Notes: a model not told the origin generated them from the sequence alone. DNA of 64,000 bases from Cydia pomonella (GCF_033807575.1 NW_026907804.1:124001-188000); one strand, 5' to 3'. Counted from the first letter of the stretch, positions 35,901-44,276 are shown. Translations and numbers: made by a program.

Positions 35901-38900
35901 CATCCTGGACGCCCAGGTCCATGTACTAAGGGCCACGGCGGCTCTTAGGGAGCCTTTCTTACAGGTAATAATGATAACCCTCTCAAATACCGACTATATT
36001 GCTAAAGCGAAAAGACGCATCGGCCCATTGTGAATGAATGAACGATGTATTAGACGGTTTACCGGCCATTCTGGAATTGGTCATTTTGCAAATTCCTTCC
36101 AGTACACGTATGGTTTTCTGGGTATTGTTATTCAGTGTAATTTTAATTATTCCTTGGATGTAAAATATTTCGCATATGCGAGCACTTTTAAACGTTGAAA
36201 ATTGATGCATGTTGTTTTTAATGTAAACAGCAGTTTCAAAAATGTATAGCAAGTACATGGCAAGGTTAGTATATTTAACCTAATGAATAGTGGTTTACAG
36301 GTTTCCATTGACGGTAATCTACAAACAGATCTTAAACACAACCTCGCGATCAGTGGAATTGCCCCAGAACATGACGCCATATCTTAGTGCTGAATCATTA
36401 CCACTATTGAACTCCGAGGAGGCTTGACCATATGACGACAATTTTTTTATTGCCAATATAAAGGTTATCAGAAATGTCACAGATCTAACCTTACCAAAGG
36501 GATTTTAAGTGATTTTTTTATTTAGAAAGAAAACATAGTTTCAAAAAAATGGGTTTTATGTTTGGTCCGACACGATAGACAACGAGCACTATTCAGATAG
36601 TAATGGTTCTGGTTATTAGTTTGTTTAGGACATGTTTTGTCAGCCGTAAACAATGAAATTTTTTCAACTAGCTAGAAAGAAAACCTTCACATTTTAAAAT
36701 TTAATTTAGTTTGTTTTAGCTGACCCCGTTGTAGTGAGACTTAGAGGCCAATTCAAACTTAAACCTGACATCAAAACGATGTCTAACTAAGTAATGTAAT
36801 TTTGTTCTCATTCGCCCGTACAGTCATACATTTTTTCACCTTATTGCATCACATACATTTTTTCACCTTATTGCAATGGATTAAGATGAAGAAATGTATA
36901 TATATTTATGAGCTCGACTGTACTACTAAGTTCGAGCGAAATAATTATTTATAGTTTTGATGCCAGGCGCACGTTCGCATTGGTCAAGGACGAAAGATAT
37001 GGCGCGTCGTGCGAAACTGGCGAACTCTGAAAGTATTAGTTCTGTTTAAAATTTTAGCTAGTCAAATCCCTCAGTAATATAAGTAGCTATATTTTATGCA
37101 GAGTAATGATAAATATTTGCAAATAAATGATAATTAGTCATGTCTTCGTATTTTTTTTCTTTTGATCCAATTGTAACATTTTAAGGGTTTTTAGAGTCTG
37201 CCCTTGCAAATATAGCCAAGTTTCCGTGTGAAAATTTTCAAGTCACGCGTTCTCGAGTAAGTCGTGGAAACAAAAACCGCTCTTAACATGGTCCGTGTCG
37301 GCAGCACGTAGCGGCGCTGCCGTGCCTGCAGGCGGCGCACGTGCCGGGCTGGGCGGGGCTGGGCGGCGTGCGCTACGTGCCCGCCGGCTGGGAGCACGCC
37401 GCGCCCGAGCGCCAGGACGCGCTCAACAGGTACGTCTCGTGTCGACCTTGTTGCGTGTCGGCGGCACGTGGCGGCGCTGCCGTGCCTGCAGGCGGCGCAC
37501 GTGCCGGGCTGGGCGGGGCTGGGCGGCGTGCGCTACGTGCCCGCCGGCTGGGAGCACGCCGCGCCCGAGCGCCAGGACGCGCTCAACAGGTACGTCTCGT
37601 GTCGACCTTGTTGCGTGTCAACATTTTTTTGGTTAATTAGAAGTTCGTATATAATAATACATTACGATACAAGTGCGAAAAATAGGAAATTCGAAACGAG
37701 TGGCGATAAATTAAAACACGACCGAAGGGAGTGTTTTAAATCGACACGAGTTGCGAATGACCTATTCGCACATGTATCGTACAACGTTTTACAGTACATG
37801 TGGCCCTTTAAATGTTCGACACAGTAACGTAATATGCTAATTTTCGCACTAGTGCTATAAAGTTGCACCATATGTACTGTAAATGATATCTTAACTTGGT
37901 CTTTTTTTTAAACTAAAAAAAGTTTTTTTTGTATGGCGAGCCTTACGAGGTTAAAGTTTCCGGACGTCTGTAGCCCGTAGTTTGCGCAGGCAACTGGTGG
38001 AGGCGCTCCGCGCCACGGACGGCGCCTTCAGCTGCGGCGAGGCGGCGGACGGGCGCGCCTGCGTGCGCTTCGGGATGGTGACCGCCGACACCGACGTGCG
38101 CGAGCTGCTGGAGCTCGTGCTGCTGGCGGGCCGCGACGCCGAGACCTGCTCGCGGGAGCTCACCGACATGACCGAGGTGCTCAAGAAGGGTGCGTACCAG
38201 ACCGACTATAGAATAACTGTAAAGATATCATAGAGGTGTGCGAGACGGAGAGCCACGGCGTGGTGCTGCGCTACTGCCCGCTGGAGGGCGCCGCGCTGGC
38301 GGGCGCCCTCCAGCGGGCAGTTACATGTATTGTGCCGCGAGCGTCTCAATTGTACAACGCGCAGCAGTTAACGTTTTGTTCAATCTTTTATTTAACTTGT
38401 CGTATTAGTATGTTGGTGTGGGTCAGATCAGAATGCAGCGGCGCACGTGCAGCGCTGCTGACACGATGACAATGCCCATGACCACGTAAATTACTGCGTA
38501 ATGAAGTACGTCGTGGCAGTTGCTTCTGTCCGACAGCGCTTTCCGTTCTTCATGTGTTCGATTTGGTCTTTGATGACCTTGAAATATTTGTCATTGTTTT
38601 CCAAAGCATCTGATTCGCCTTGGAGGGCTGGTACTGTTAAGTTTATATCGTTGTTTATGGAGAACACGTTGAACTTAACAACGGTTGCTTGTGTTTTGAT
38701 GTCGTTCGTAAGTTTCTTCTGTGGAAATATGGTAAAGGAGTCTCCATTCAACACGCACTCTGTTTGAATTTCGATGATTTGCAGCATATTGATATGCAAA
38801 AGGAATAGCGTAAGTGATAGATATCACACAGGATGGTACTCTGGGTACCGGAGGAGCTGGCGAGTTGGACGCAAAGAGCTTACCCAGAATATTGGCTTCG

Positions 38901-41900
38901 TCTTTTGCTTTGTTGGCCAATGAATCATTTCCCATGTGCAGAGACGTAAAAGATGGCATTATTAAAATAGATAGCAAATGAGCAATTTATCGCAATAATG
39001 TGGTTATTAAAATAATATATGGAAATGATAAAAAAATAAGACCTAAAAGTTTCCAAATTAAAGGTATTTTTAGGGTTCCGTAGCCAAATGGCAAAAAACG
39101 GAACCCTTATAGATTGGTCATGTCCGTCTGTCTGTCCGATTCTGTCACAGCCACTTTTTTCCGAAACTATAAAAGCTATACTGTTCAAACTTGGTAAGTA
39201 GATGTATCCTATGAACCGCATTATGATGTTTACACAAAAATAGAAAAAAAAACAATAAATTTTGGGGGTTCCCCATACTTAGAACTGAAACTCAAAAAAT
39301 CTTTTTTCATCAAACCCATACGTGTGGGGTATCTATGGATAGGTCTTTAAAAATGATATTGAGGTTTCTAATATCATTTTTTTCTAAACTGAATAGTTTG
39401 CGCGAGAGACACTTCCAAAGTGGTAAAAAGTGTGTCCCCCCCCCCCCGTAACTTCTAAAATAACAGAATGAAAAATCTAAAAAAAAATATGATATACATT
39501 GCCATGCAAACTTCCACCGAAAATTGGTTCGAACGAGATCTAGTAAGTAGTTTTTTTTTAATACGTCATAAAAATTTAAAAAAAAAATTTTTTTCATCAA
39601 ACCCATACGTGTGGGGTATCTAGGGATAGGTCTTCAAAAATGATATTTAGGTTTCTAATATAATTTTTTTCTAAACTGAATAGTTTGCGCGAGAGACACT
39701 TCCAAAGTGGTAAAATGTGTGTCCTAAGTGGTAAAATGTTGAACGAGATCTAGTAAGTAGATTTTTTTTAATACGTCATAAATGGTACGGAACCCTTCAT
39801 GCGCGAGTCCGACTCGCACTTGGCCACTATTTTATTTCCATTAAATTAATAGTTTAAAAAACACGCTTTTATAAATGCACGTAAAAAGTCTATTACGTGA
39901 CCTTTCTCACAAGTGCAAACACTATGATACGATATTCCATCATGGAATGCCAGTGCCTATCTTCCGGCTTCATCATCAGACCTTGAAACCTAATCGTGGT
40001 CAAAGTTCATTACAAGACTTTTCTAACAAATCCAAACACAGCTATGATACGATAATCCAATCCATCATGAAGTTCCAGTTCATATCTTCCGGCTCCATCA
40101 TCAGATCAGTTCGACAGTACCATATTATTGTATTGTCATCAGAACTACATACAGCTGTCAATTTTCATGACTCTACGATCCTTGGAAGATGGTTAAATTA
40201 GTTACCTTAGATTCCATTACATAGTTATAGTTACATACAGGTCGACCTAATAAAAACGTGTTAAAAAGGAATAAAGTAAGGGTACCATTCGATTCCTTAC
40301 ACTTTATCCAAAAAAATATTGTATAGCAAATATATACATAAACGCAAAATTTTTTGACCGACAAAATCGCAATTTTAATGTTTGTCATACTTCAAGATGG
40401 GCTCTTGGTGACCGTGACGTCACGTTTGCTTATCATTTTGTTTGGTGCGTTACGCGAGTGAAGTACGGCTGTCGGACTTTGACTATCATTTCTGACTTTT
40501 GTATTGCTTTAATGCAATAGGTCCCATATAGACATTTGAATCTAAAAACGAACCTGAACGATTGATACCATTAATAAAAAATGGACATCTAGCCTATTCC
40601 CTGGATAGCTTTGGCAAGAGACCAGAACGCACGAGTTCCCGAAGAATAGCGCGCGACTTCGCTTTGGCAATTACTCGTTTGGAGGACCCGGAGGCGAAGT
40701 TTAACTCCTTTTTTAAAGCGCTAGTCTAATTTATGAATTGAAATATGAATGAATGCGCCATTTGTTACCTACCGATGTTTTGAAGTCCCTGTATGCGTGA
40801 CAGACAAGAAGATGCCTAACACCTTCCCTGTTTCGATCTGTAATTTACTATGTATTCTTTTATTTTCAATGGAACTAAAGGTCTGTTTGTTATCACTTAA
40901 GCTTATATATTATATATATATTAATATATGACTGTTTAATTCCTAAATAAATTAAAAAAAAAAATTTGTCGAATTGTGTCCATATCTCTATCGCAACTAG
41001 ATACTGTATTGAGCCTGATGCGCTTCGATAACGACCAGCAACGGCCGCCAGTCGGCGCCGGAGTGCACGGCGCCCAGCTGGCGGCGGGGCCTGAGGAGGC
41101 CGAGGGTTATGTGATATATGCTCGCGACAGGTATCGAAGAGGCGGTGGCGGACTTGGAGCGCGAGAACGCCAACCGGCTGTGGCAGGAGGGGCTGCTGCG
41201 GCGCGTGCCCGTGGTGGGGCGCGTGGTGGACTGGTGGGCGCCCGCCGCCGTGCCGCCGCCGCCGGGCCGCCGGCTGCATCTGCAGCACGGCACCCTGCAG
41301 CCCACCAGCGACATCTACAGGTACCGAGGGGGGCCGCCGGCTGCATCTGCAGCACGGCACCCTGCAGCCCACCAGCGACATCTACAGGTACCGAGGGGGG
41401 CCGCCGGCTGCATCTGCAGCACGGCACCCTGCAGCCCACCAGCGACATCTACAGGTACCGAGGGGGGCCGCCGGCTGCATCTGCAGCACGGCACCCTGCA
41501 GCCCACCAGCGACATCTACAGGTACCGAGGGGGGCCGCCGGCTGCATCTGCAGCACGGCACCCTGCAGCCCACCAGCGACATCTACAGGTACCGAGGGGG
41601 GCCGCCGGCTGCATCTGCAGCACGGCACCCTGCAGCCCACCAGCGACATCTACAGGTACCGAGGGGGGCCGCCGGCTGCATCTGCAGCACGGCACCCTGC
41701 AGCCCACCAGCGACATCTACAGGTACCGAGGGGGGCCGCCGGCTGCATCTGCAGCACGGCACCCTGCAGCCCACCAGCGACATCTACAGGTACCGAGGGG
41801 GGCCGCCGGCTGCATCTGCAGCACGGCACCCTGCAGCCCACCAGCGACATCTACAGGTACCGAGGGGGCCCGCCGGCTGCATCTGCAGCACGGCACCCTG

Positions 41901-44264
41901 CAGCCCACCAGCGACATCTACAGGTACCGAGGGGGGCCGCCGGCTGCATCTGCAGCACGGCACCCTGCAGCCCACCAGCGACATCTACAGGTACCGAGGG
42001 GGGGCCGCCGGCTGCATCTGCAGCACGGCACCCTGCAGCCCACCAGCGACATCTACGGGTACCGAGGGGGGCCGCCGGCTGCATCTGCAGCACGGCACCC
42101 TGCAGCCCACCAGCGACATCTACAGGTACCGAGGGGGGCCGCCGGCTGCATCTGCAGCACGGCACCCTGCAGCCCACCAGCGACATCTACAGGTACCGAG
42201 GGGGGCCGCCGGCTGCATCTGCAGCACGGCACCCTGCAGCCCACCAGCGACATCTACAGGTACCGAGGGGGGCCGCCGGCTGCATCTGCAGCACGGCACC
42301 CTGCAGCCCACCAGCGACATCTACAGGTACCGAGGGGGGCCGCCGGCTGCATCTGCAGCACGGCACCCTGCAGCCCACCAGCGACATCTACAGGTACCGA
42401 GGGGGGCCGCCGGCTGCATCTGCAGCACGGCACCCTGCAGCCCACCAGCGACATCTACAGGTACCGAGGGGGGCCGCCGGCTGCATCTGCAGCACGGCAC
42501 CCTGCAGCCCACCAGCGACATCTACAGGTACCGAGGGGGGCCGCCGGCTGCATCTGCAGCACGGCACCCTGCAGCCCACCAGCGACATCTACAGGTACCG
42601 AGGGGGGCCGCCGGCTGCATCTGCAGCACGGCACCCTGCAGCCCACCAGCGACATCTACAGGTACCGAGGGGGGCCGCCGGCTGCATCTGCAGCACGGCA
42701 CCCTGCAGCCCACCAGCGACATCTACAGGTACCGAGGGGGGCCGCCGGCTGCATCTGCAGCACGGCACCCTGCAGCCCACCAGCGACATCTACAGGTACC
42801 GAGGGGGCCCGCCGGCTGCATCTGCAGCACGGCACCCTGCAGCCCACCAGCGACATCTACAGGTACCGAGGGGGGCCGCCGGCTGCATCTGCAGCACGGC
42901 ACCCTGCAGCCCACCAGCGACATCTACAGGTACCGAGGGGGGCCGCCGGCTGCATCTGCAGCACGGCACCCTGCAGCCCACCAGCGACATCTACGGGTAC
43001 CGAGGGGGGGCCGCCGGCTGCATCTGCAGCACGGCACCCTGCAGCCCACCAGCGACATCTACAGGTACCGAGGGGGGCCGCCGGCTGCATCTGCAGCACG
43101 GCACCCTGCAGCCCACCAGCGACATCTACAGGTACCGAGGGGGGCCGCCGGCTGCATCTGCAGCACGGCACCCTGCAGCCCACCAGCGACATCTACAGGT
43201 ACCGAGGGGGCCCGCCGGCTGCATCTGCAGCACGGCACCCTGCAGCCCACCAGCGACATCTACGGGTACCGAGGGGGGCCGCCGGCTGCATCTGCAGCAC
43301 GGCACCCTGCAGCCCACCAGCGACATCTACAGGTACCGAGGGGGGCCGCCGGCTGCATCTGCAGCACGGCACCCTGCAGCCCACCAGCGACATCTACAGG
43401 TACCGAGGGGGGCCGCCGGCTGCATCTGCAGCACGGCACCCTGCAGCCCACCAGCGACATCTACAGGTACCGAGGGGGCCCGCCGGCTGCATCTGCAGCA
43501 CGGCACCCTGCAGCCCACCAGCGACATCTACGGGTACCGAGGGGGGCCGCCGGCTGCATCTGCAGCACGGCACCCTGCAGCCCACCAGCGACATCTACGG
43601 GTACCGAGGGGGGCCGCCGGCTGCATCTGCAGCACGGCACCCTGCAGCCCACCAGCGACATCTACAGGTACCGAGGGGGGCCGCCGGCTGCATCTGCAGC
43701 ACGGCACCCTGCAGCCCACCAGCGACATCTACGGGTACCGAGGGGGGCCGCCGGCTGCATCTGCAGCACGGCACCCTGCAGCCCACCAGCGACATCTACG
43801 GGTACCGAGGGGGGCCGCCGGCTGCATCTGCAGCACGGCACCCTGCAGCCCACCAGCGACATCTACAGGTACCGAGGGCAGCCGCCCGCCTGGCAGGAGG
43901 CTGCTGCGGCGCGTGGCTAAATCTTCAATCCTACAGGCCACTGGCGACATCTATTGATGGGCCACTATCGTGAGTGACCGGCGGTCGCTCACACGTCTGC
44001 TGCACGGGACCTTACAGCTCATTAGCGAAATCCAGATCAAATTCATGACCAGTTATTTATTACATTCAGAATAATTACAACTCCTGGTCGTATGAGTATG
44101 TATATACTACTACTTTCCTTCACATTTTATGTAGTATGACAATATTACAGTTTATTAACTCCATGCAATTGTTTCATAAACCCTACAGGTACGTACAGAA
44201 GAAGGCGGAGTCGGAACCTGCGCGCGCGCACTCCCCGGCCCGACAACCTGCCGCCGACCAGTAG
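20904..44264 (+). CDS. PDXDC1: PDXDC1 orthologue (pyridoxal-dependent decarboxylase domain-containing protein 1)
   Basis: Predicted 717 residues from 14 exons: 20904-20975, 21044-21417, 24574-24680, 24900-25031, 25692-25906, 26328-26399, 28402-28623, 29086-29130, 29634-29762, 35770-35964, 37305-37429, 37990-38189, 41131-41320 and 44189-44264. All are GT-AG and every phase joins. Family hallmarks in order: SAYYHQEQLEG (exon 3), QHLCRQLGLPLACVRPVP (exon 4), LALAAAGAAPLGGGDHL and LHLHVRGHG (exon 5), SVTLTPGPWFGVPGLP (exon 6), ALPLWAAL (exon 7), GWAGLGGVRYVP (exon 11), CSRELTDMTEVLKKG (exons 12/13) and LLRRVPVVGRVVDWW (exon 13), ending ARQPAADQ. It has the fold of group II PLP decarboxylases, but the usual Asn-Pro-His-Lys loop reads TPGPW (about 311-315), so the Schiff-base lysine appears absent. 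The cellular role of the family is unclear. Exons 5, 7 and 10-13 are extremely GC-rich; exons 5, 10, 11 and 13 have extra copies of exon tails. Confidence 0.92.
21484..21943. mobile_element. hAT-like MITE, PDXDC1 intron 2
   Basis: Starts CAGGAACTGGTCCAGTATCC and ends GGACGGGTCCCTG. It is flanked by attgtaca (21476-21483) and attgtacc (21944-21951), an 8-bp duplication with one mismatch, as hAT elements make. A related copy lies at 27000-27455. Confidence 0.7.
21952..24573. other. Remainder of PDXDC1 intron 2
   Basis: AT-rich, with no gene recognised. It includes an A-rich retroelement tail at 23185-23235 (aataaaataaaataaaa) and a moderately GC-rich patch at 24340-24500 whose short frames look non-homologous. 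Confidence 0.4.
25150..25345 (-). pseudogene. LINE C-terminal fragment (RPRYRW type)
   Basis: On the minus strand the frame reads GGRPIGRPRYRWSDTVEADL, then VDNWREVARDREKWR and VSEAESHFGSLSQR. This is a non-LTR polyprotein C-terminus. Related pieces occur at 47405-47520 (minus) and 47845-47895 (plus). It sits in PDXDC1 intron 4. Confidence 0.65.
25438..25671. mobile_element. MITE just before PDXDC1 exon 5
   Basis: Nearly identical over about 230 bases to 37650-37882. It contains two inverted pairs: tacgatacaagtgcgaaaaa facing cctattcgcacatgtatcgt, and ttacagtacatatgg facing tatatgtactgtaaa. It ends about 20 bases before the exon 5 splice acceptor. Confidence 0.75.
25942..26094 (+). pseudogene. 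Diverged tandem copy of PDXDC1 exon 5 tail
   Basis: Fifty-one codons without a stop: TPLLALAAAGAAPLARRDDL, then LADACRRWVLHLHLRKRSLA and LPKDE, followed by the same GTTAGTGCC donor as exon 5. It aligns with the 3' two thirds of exon 5 but has no in-frame acceptor (the nearest upstream AG runs into TGA). A third, more eroded copy is at about 26157-26216 (gtggcccgtggtgttgctga then gagacgattggtctg). Confidence 0.7.
27000..27455. mobile_element. hAT-like MITE, second copy
   Basis: Starts CAGGGACCGGTCCGGTATCC and ends GGACGGGTCCCTG; it is colinear with 21484-21943 over most of its length. Its flanks do not match each other. An inverted fragment of the left end is at about 28018-28053 (ccctcgaaggggataccgga then ccggtcccc). 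Confidence 0.65.
29853..30062 (+). pseudogene. LINE C-terminal remnant
   Basis: The frame around 29905-30030 reads RHRFVAFRGSFRYAGTKCWN followed by NLPPPNRE and a short tail, the usual last segment of CR1/jockey-type reverse-transcriptase polyproteins. It lies in PDXDC1 intron 9, just before the composite element. Confidence 0.5.
30544..32790 (-). CDS. Non-LTR retrotransposon reverse transcriptase (intact 748-codon frame)
   Basis: A LINE polyprotein fragment. It begins within the end of the endonuclease domain (GLSDHNTGQF), runs through an RT with NNYRPITLIPIMSKVFEKV, ALFLDMSKAFDFVNHKTLL, RGVPQGSILGPLLFILYIND and catalytic FADD in SILFADDTTLLF, and ends in a C-terminal LRYGVIIWGNS region. 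No stop or frameshift interrupts 2.2 kb. The 5' end is truncated near 32800, so most of the endonuclease and any ORF1 are missing. The 3' end runs to a (TTTCA)n-like tail at about 30276-30290. I place it broadly with CR1/jockey-type LINEs. It is antisense to PDXDC1 in intron 9. Confidence 0.85.
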   Translation of the reverse strand: MGLSDHNTGQFVSFDVGKLKYVRYWYEYRRDFSAENTQKFINAIHSLSFHDLFTNNEMNAAFSEFHSSLILFFELCFPIIKVRITHKTKNSPWITKGIRKCCKQKRCLYLSYRKSTASDKSLCKSLYIKYSKTLRRCINKAQRMVNKKTIKTARNKCKATWSVIHRNINTKGFIKQVDQIYNNGKYIDDPLEIAESFNNFFIDPTCTNNTITAPLPRPHKCNQINSMFLTPVSENEVLNIIFSLNNTNSVGYDFISTKLLKLCAYKLAIPLSYLINLSITTGIFPDRLKYSIVKPIYKKGNALDMNNYRPITLIPIMSKVFEKVIAKRLYDFLYKNKLLSTDQFGFQSGKSTSLDSFSLVKYVTECLDRKEPIIALFLDMSKAFDFVNHKTLLNKLYDYGIRGKAHDWLTSYLNDRRQCTEICKVINDEKVCVMSEYKLNGRGVPQGSILGPLLFILYINDLPDVTTHKSILFADDTTLLFKCTNVDTFENEINESIKAIVNWLNNHDLRINISKTKAVQFRTNKSQALSINIMYNNIKVEMVNSTVFLGLTLDEHCNWKKHIDLVCTKVNRFVYALKRLKNIASLDTALNAYHSYVSSVLRYGVIIWGNSVDFDRAFKAQKKCIRALSGIGTRQSCKPMFKKLKILPLACIYIAEICIFVKKHYQYFTFIAQVNPNARANRLNKLLGTKNNLALYRNNVDGMTYTIYNKLPQSLRDMPLIKFKRAIIIFLSQHNFYSVKEYLNIDFY
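32966..35145 (+). mobile_element. GGTTCCGTAGCCAAATGG-type repeat, interrupted
   Basis: The left part at 32966 (ttagggttacgtagccaaaa then tagaacccttatag) and right part at 35090-35145 (ggtacggaacctttcattat then ggtccgacacgcacttggcc) match the ends of the repeat at 39066-39826. The LINE at about 33400-34990 is inserted between them. A short 5' fragment is also at 59928-59970. Confidence 0.6.
33414..34990 (+). pseudogene. Non-LTR retrotransposon RT, 5'-truncated with a nonsense codon
   Basis: Open from 33414 to a TAG at 34800-34802. RT motifs: SNYRPIAITSLLSKVMERI, ALAVSLDIAKAFDRVWHRG, AGVPQGSVLSPTLFLLHIND and catalytic YADD (CYADDSTGDAYY). After the TAG the frame continues NELPAEVFPRSYSMGFFKKG, so the stop most likely replaces the Trp of a WNELP motif. 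The 3' UTR ends in ggcgggccgtatgcttgttt, then gccaccgtcgtggtat and an A run at about 34982-34995. The upstream half (endonuclease and early RT) is missing. Confidence 0.8.
36085..36405 (-). pseudogene. LINE C-terminal remnant
   Basis: On the minus strand this reads LRYGVMFWGNSTDREVVFK followed by ILYIFETAVYIKNNMHQF-like sequence, paralleling the LRYGVIIWGNS and IYIAEICIFVKKH stretch of the LINE at 30544. Frame breaks separate the pieces. PDXDC1 intron 10. Confidence 0.55.
37294..37613 (+). repeat. Tandem duplication of PDXDC1 exon 11 (2 x 160 bp)
   Basis: The whole 125-bp exon (37305-37429) with 10-11 bases of acceptor and about 24 bases of donor-side intron is repeated at 37465-37589. Coding is identical except for one synonymous change at Val2 (GTA/GTG). 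The acceptor is gtcggcag in copy 1 but gtcggcgg in copy 2, so only copy 1 keeps the AG. Both keep the donor AACAG|GTACGT. Using the second donor with the first acceptor would add 160 bases and shift the frame. Confidence 0.9.
37650..37882. mobile_element. MITE before PDXDC1 exon 12
   Basis: Second copy of the family at 25438-25671, in the same orientation and over 90 percent alike by eye. It ends about 107 bases before the exon 12 acceptor. Confidence 0.75.
38230..38320 (+). repeat. Partial copy of PDXDC1 exon 10 ending in a perfect hairpin
   Basis: Forty bases after exon 12, intron 12 carries the first part of exon 10: IEVCETESHGVVLRYCPLEG and following codons, nearly identical to 35776 onwards. 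From 38274 the sequence folds: arm ctgcccgctggagggcgcc (38274-38292), 9-base loop, and its exact reverse complement (38302-38320). Confidence 0.85.
38491..38799 (-). CDS. Unrecognised 102-codon frame in PDXDC1 intron 12
   Basis: I do not recognise this product. The composition looks protein-like (for example FTIFPQKKLTNDIKTQATVV, and ENNDKYFKVIKDQIEHMKNG near the end, which could be helical). Just upstream on the same strand, in another frame, is SLANKAKDEANILGKLFASNS (about 38880-38950), which resembles a linker found in LINE polyproteins. It may therefore be a retroelement piece, a processed gene fragment or chance. Confidence 0.25.
   Translation of the reverse strand: MHINMLQIIEIQTECVLNGDSFTIFPQKKLTNDIKTQATVVKFNVFSINNDINLTVPALQGESDALENNDKYFKVIKDQIEHMKNGKRCRTEATATTYFITQ
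39066..39826 (+). mobile_element. GGTTCCGTAGCCAAATGG-type repeat, longer copy
   Basis: Starts agggttccgtagccaaatgg then caaaaaacggaacccttata and ends tggtacggaacccttcatgc then gagtccgactcgcacttggc. Inside, a block of about 125 bases (catcaaacccatacgtgtgg to ccaaagtggtaaaa) occurs twice, at about 39307-39430 and 39595-39715. Widespread in moths as far as I recall; class uncertain. A 10-C run lies at 39437. Confidence 0.65.
39895..40120. repeat. Two diverged direct repeats of about 115 bp
   Basis: acactatgatacgatattcc ... atcttccggcttcatcatca is followed by agctatgatacgataatcca ... atcttccggctccatcatca. No coding function is evident; it lies in PDXDC1 intron 12. Confidence 0.55.
41264..43868 (+). 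repeat. 67-bp array of PDXDC1 exon 13 tail plus splice donor, 39 copies
   Basis: The genuine exon tail ends at 41320 (GACATCTACAG|GTACCG) and is followed by 38 more units to 43868. All are 67 bp except two of 68 bp with one extra G in the G run. Each unit holds about 54 bases of exon (ctgcatctgcagcacggcac ... gacatctacag) and 13 of intron start (gtaccgagggggg). Every unit restores a donor-like site. Seven units read TACGG|GTACC instead of TACAG|GTACC and several read gggggcccgcc. No frame of the unit contains a stop. Confidence 0.97.
43869..44045 (+). repeat. Eroded exon 13 copies downstream of the array
   Basis: Beyond the last perfect unit lie gcctggcaggaggctgctgc then ggcgcgtggc (exon 13 middle) and ctacaggccactggcgacat, then at 43999-44035 cacgggaccttacagctcat then tagcgaaatccag. 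These are progressively worse matches to the same exon tail. Confidence 0.7.
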
Positions 44265-44276
44265 GCGCGTTGGCAC

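Noticed and set aside
41264..43868. CRISPR-like regular array
   Set aside because: Units are head-to-tail without variable spacers and derive from a host exon in an animal genome.
40976..43973. Two giant open frames (993 and 951 codons) and some thirty 66-codon minus frames
   Set aside because: They are produced by the 67-bp array, which has no stop in any frame. Only the first 190 bases (41131-41320) are supported as coding.
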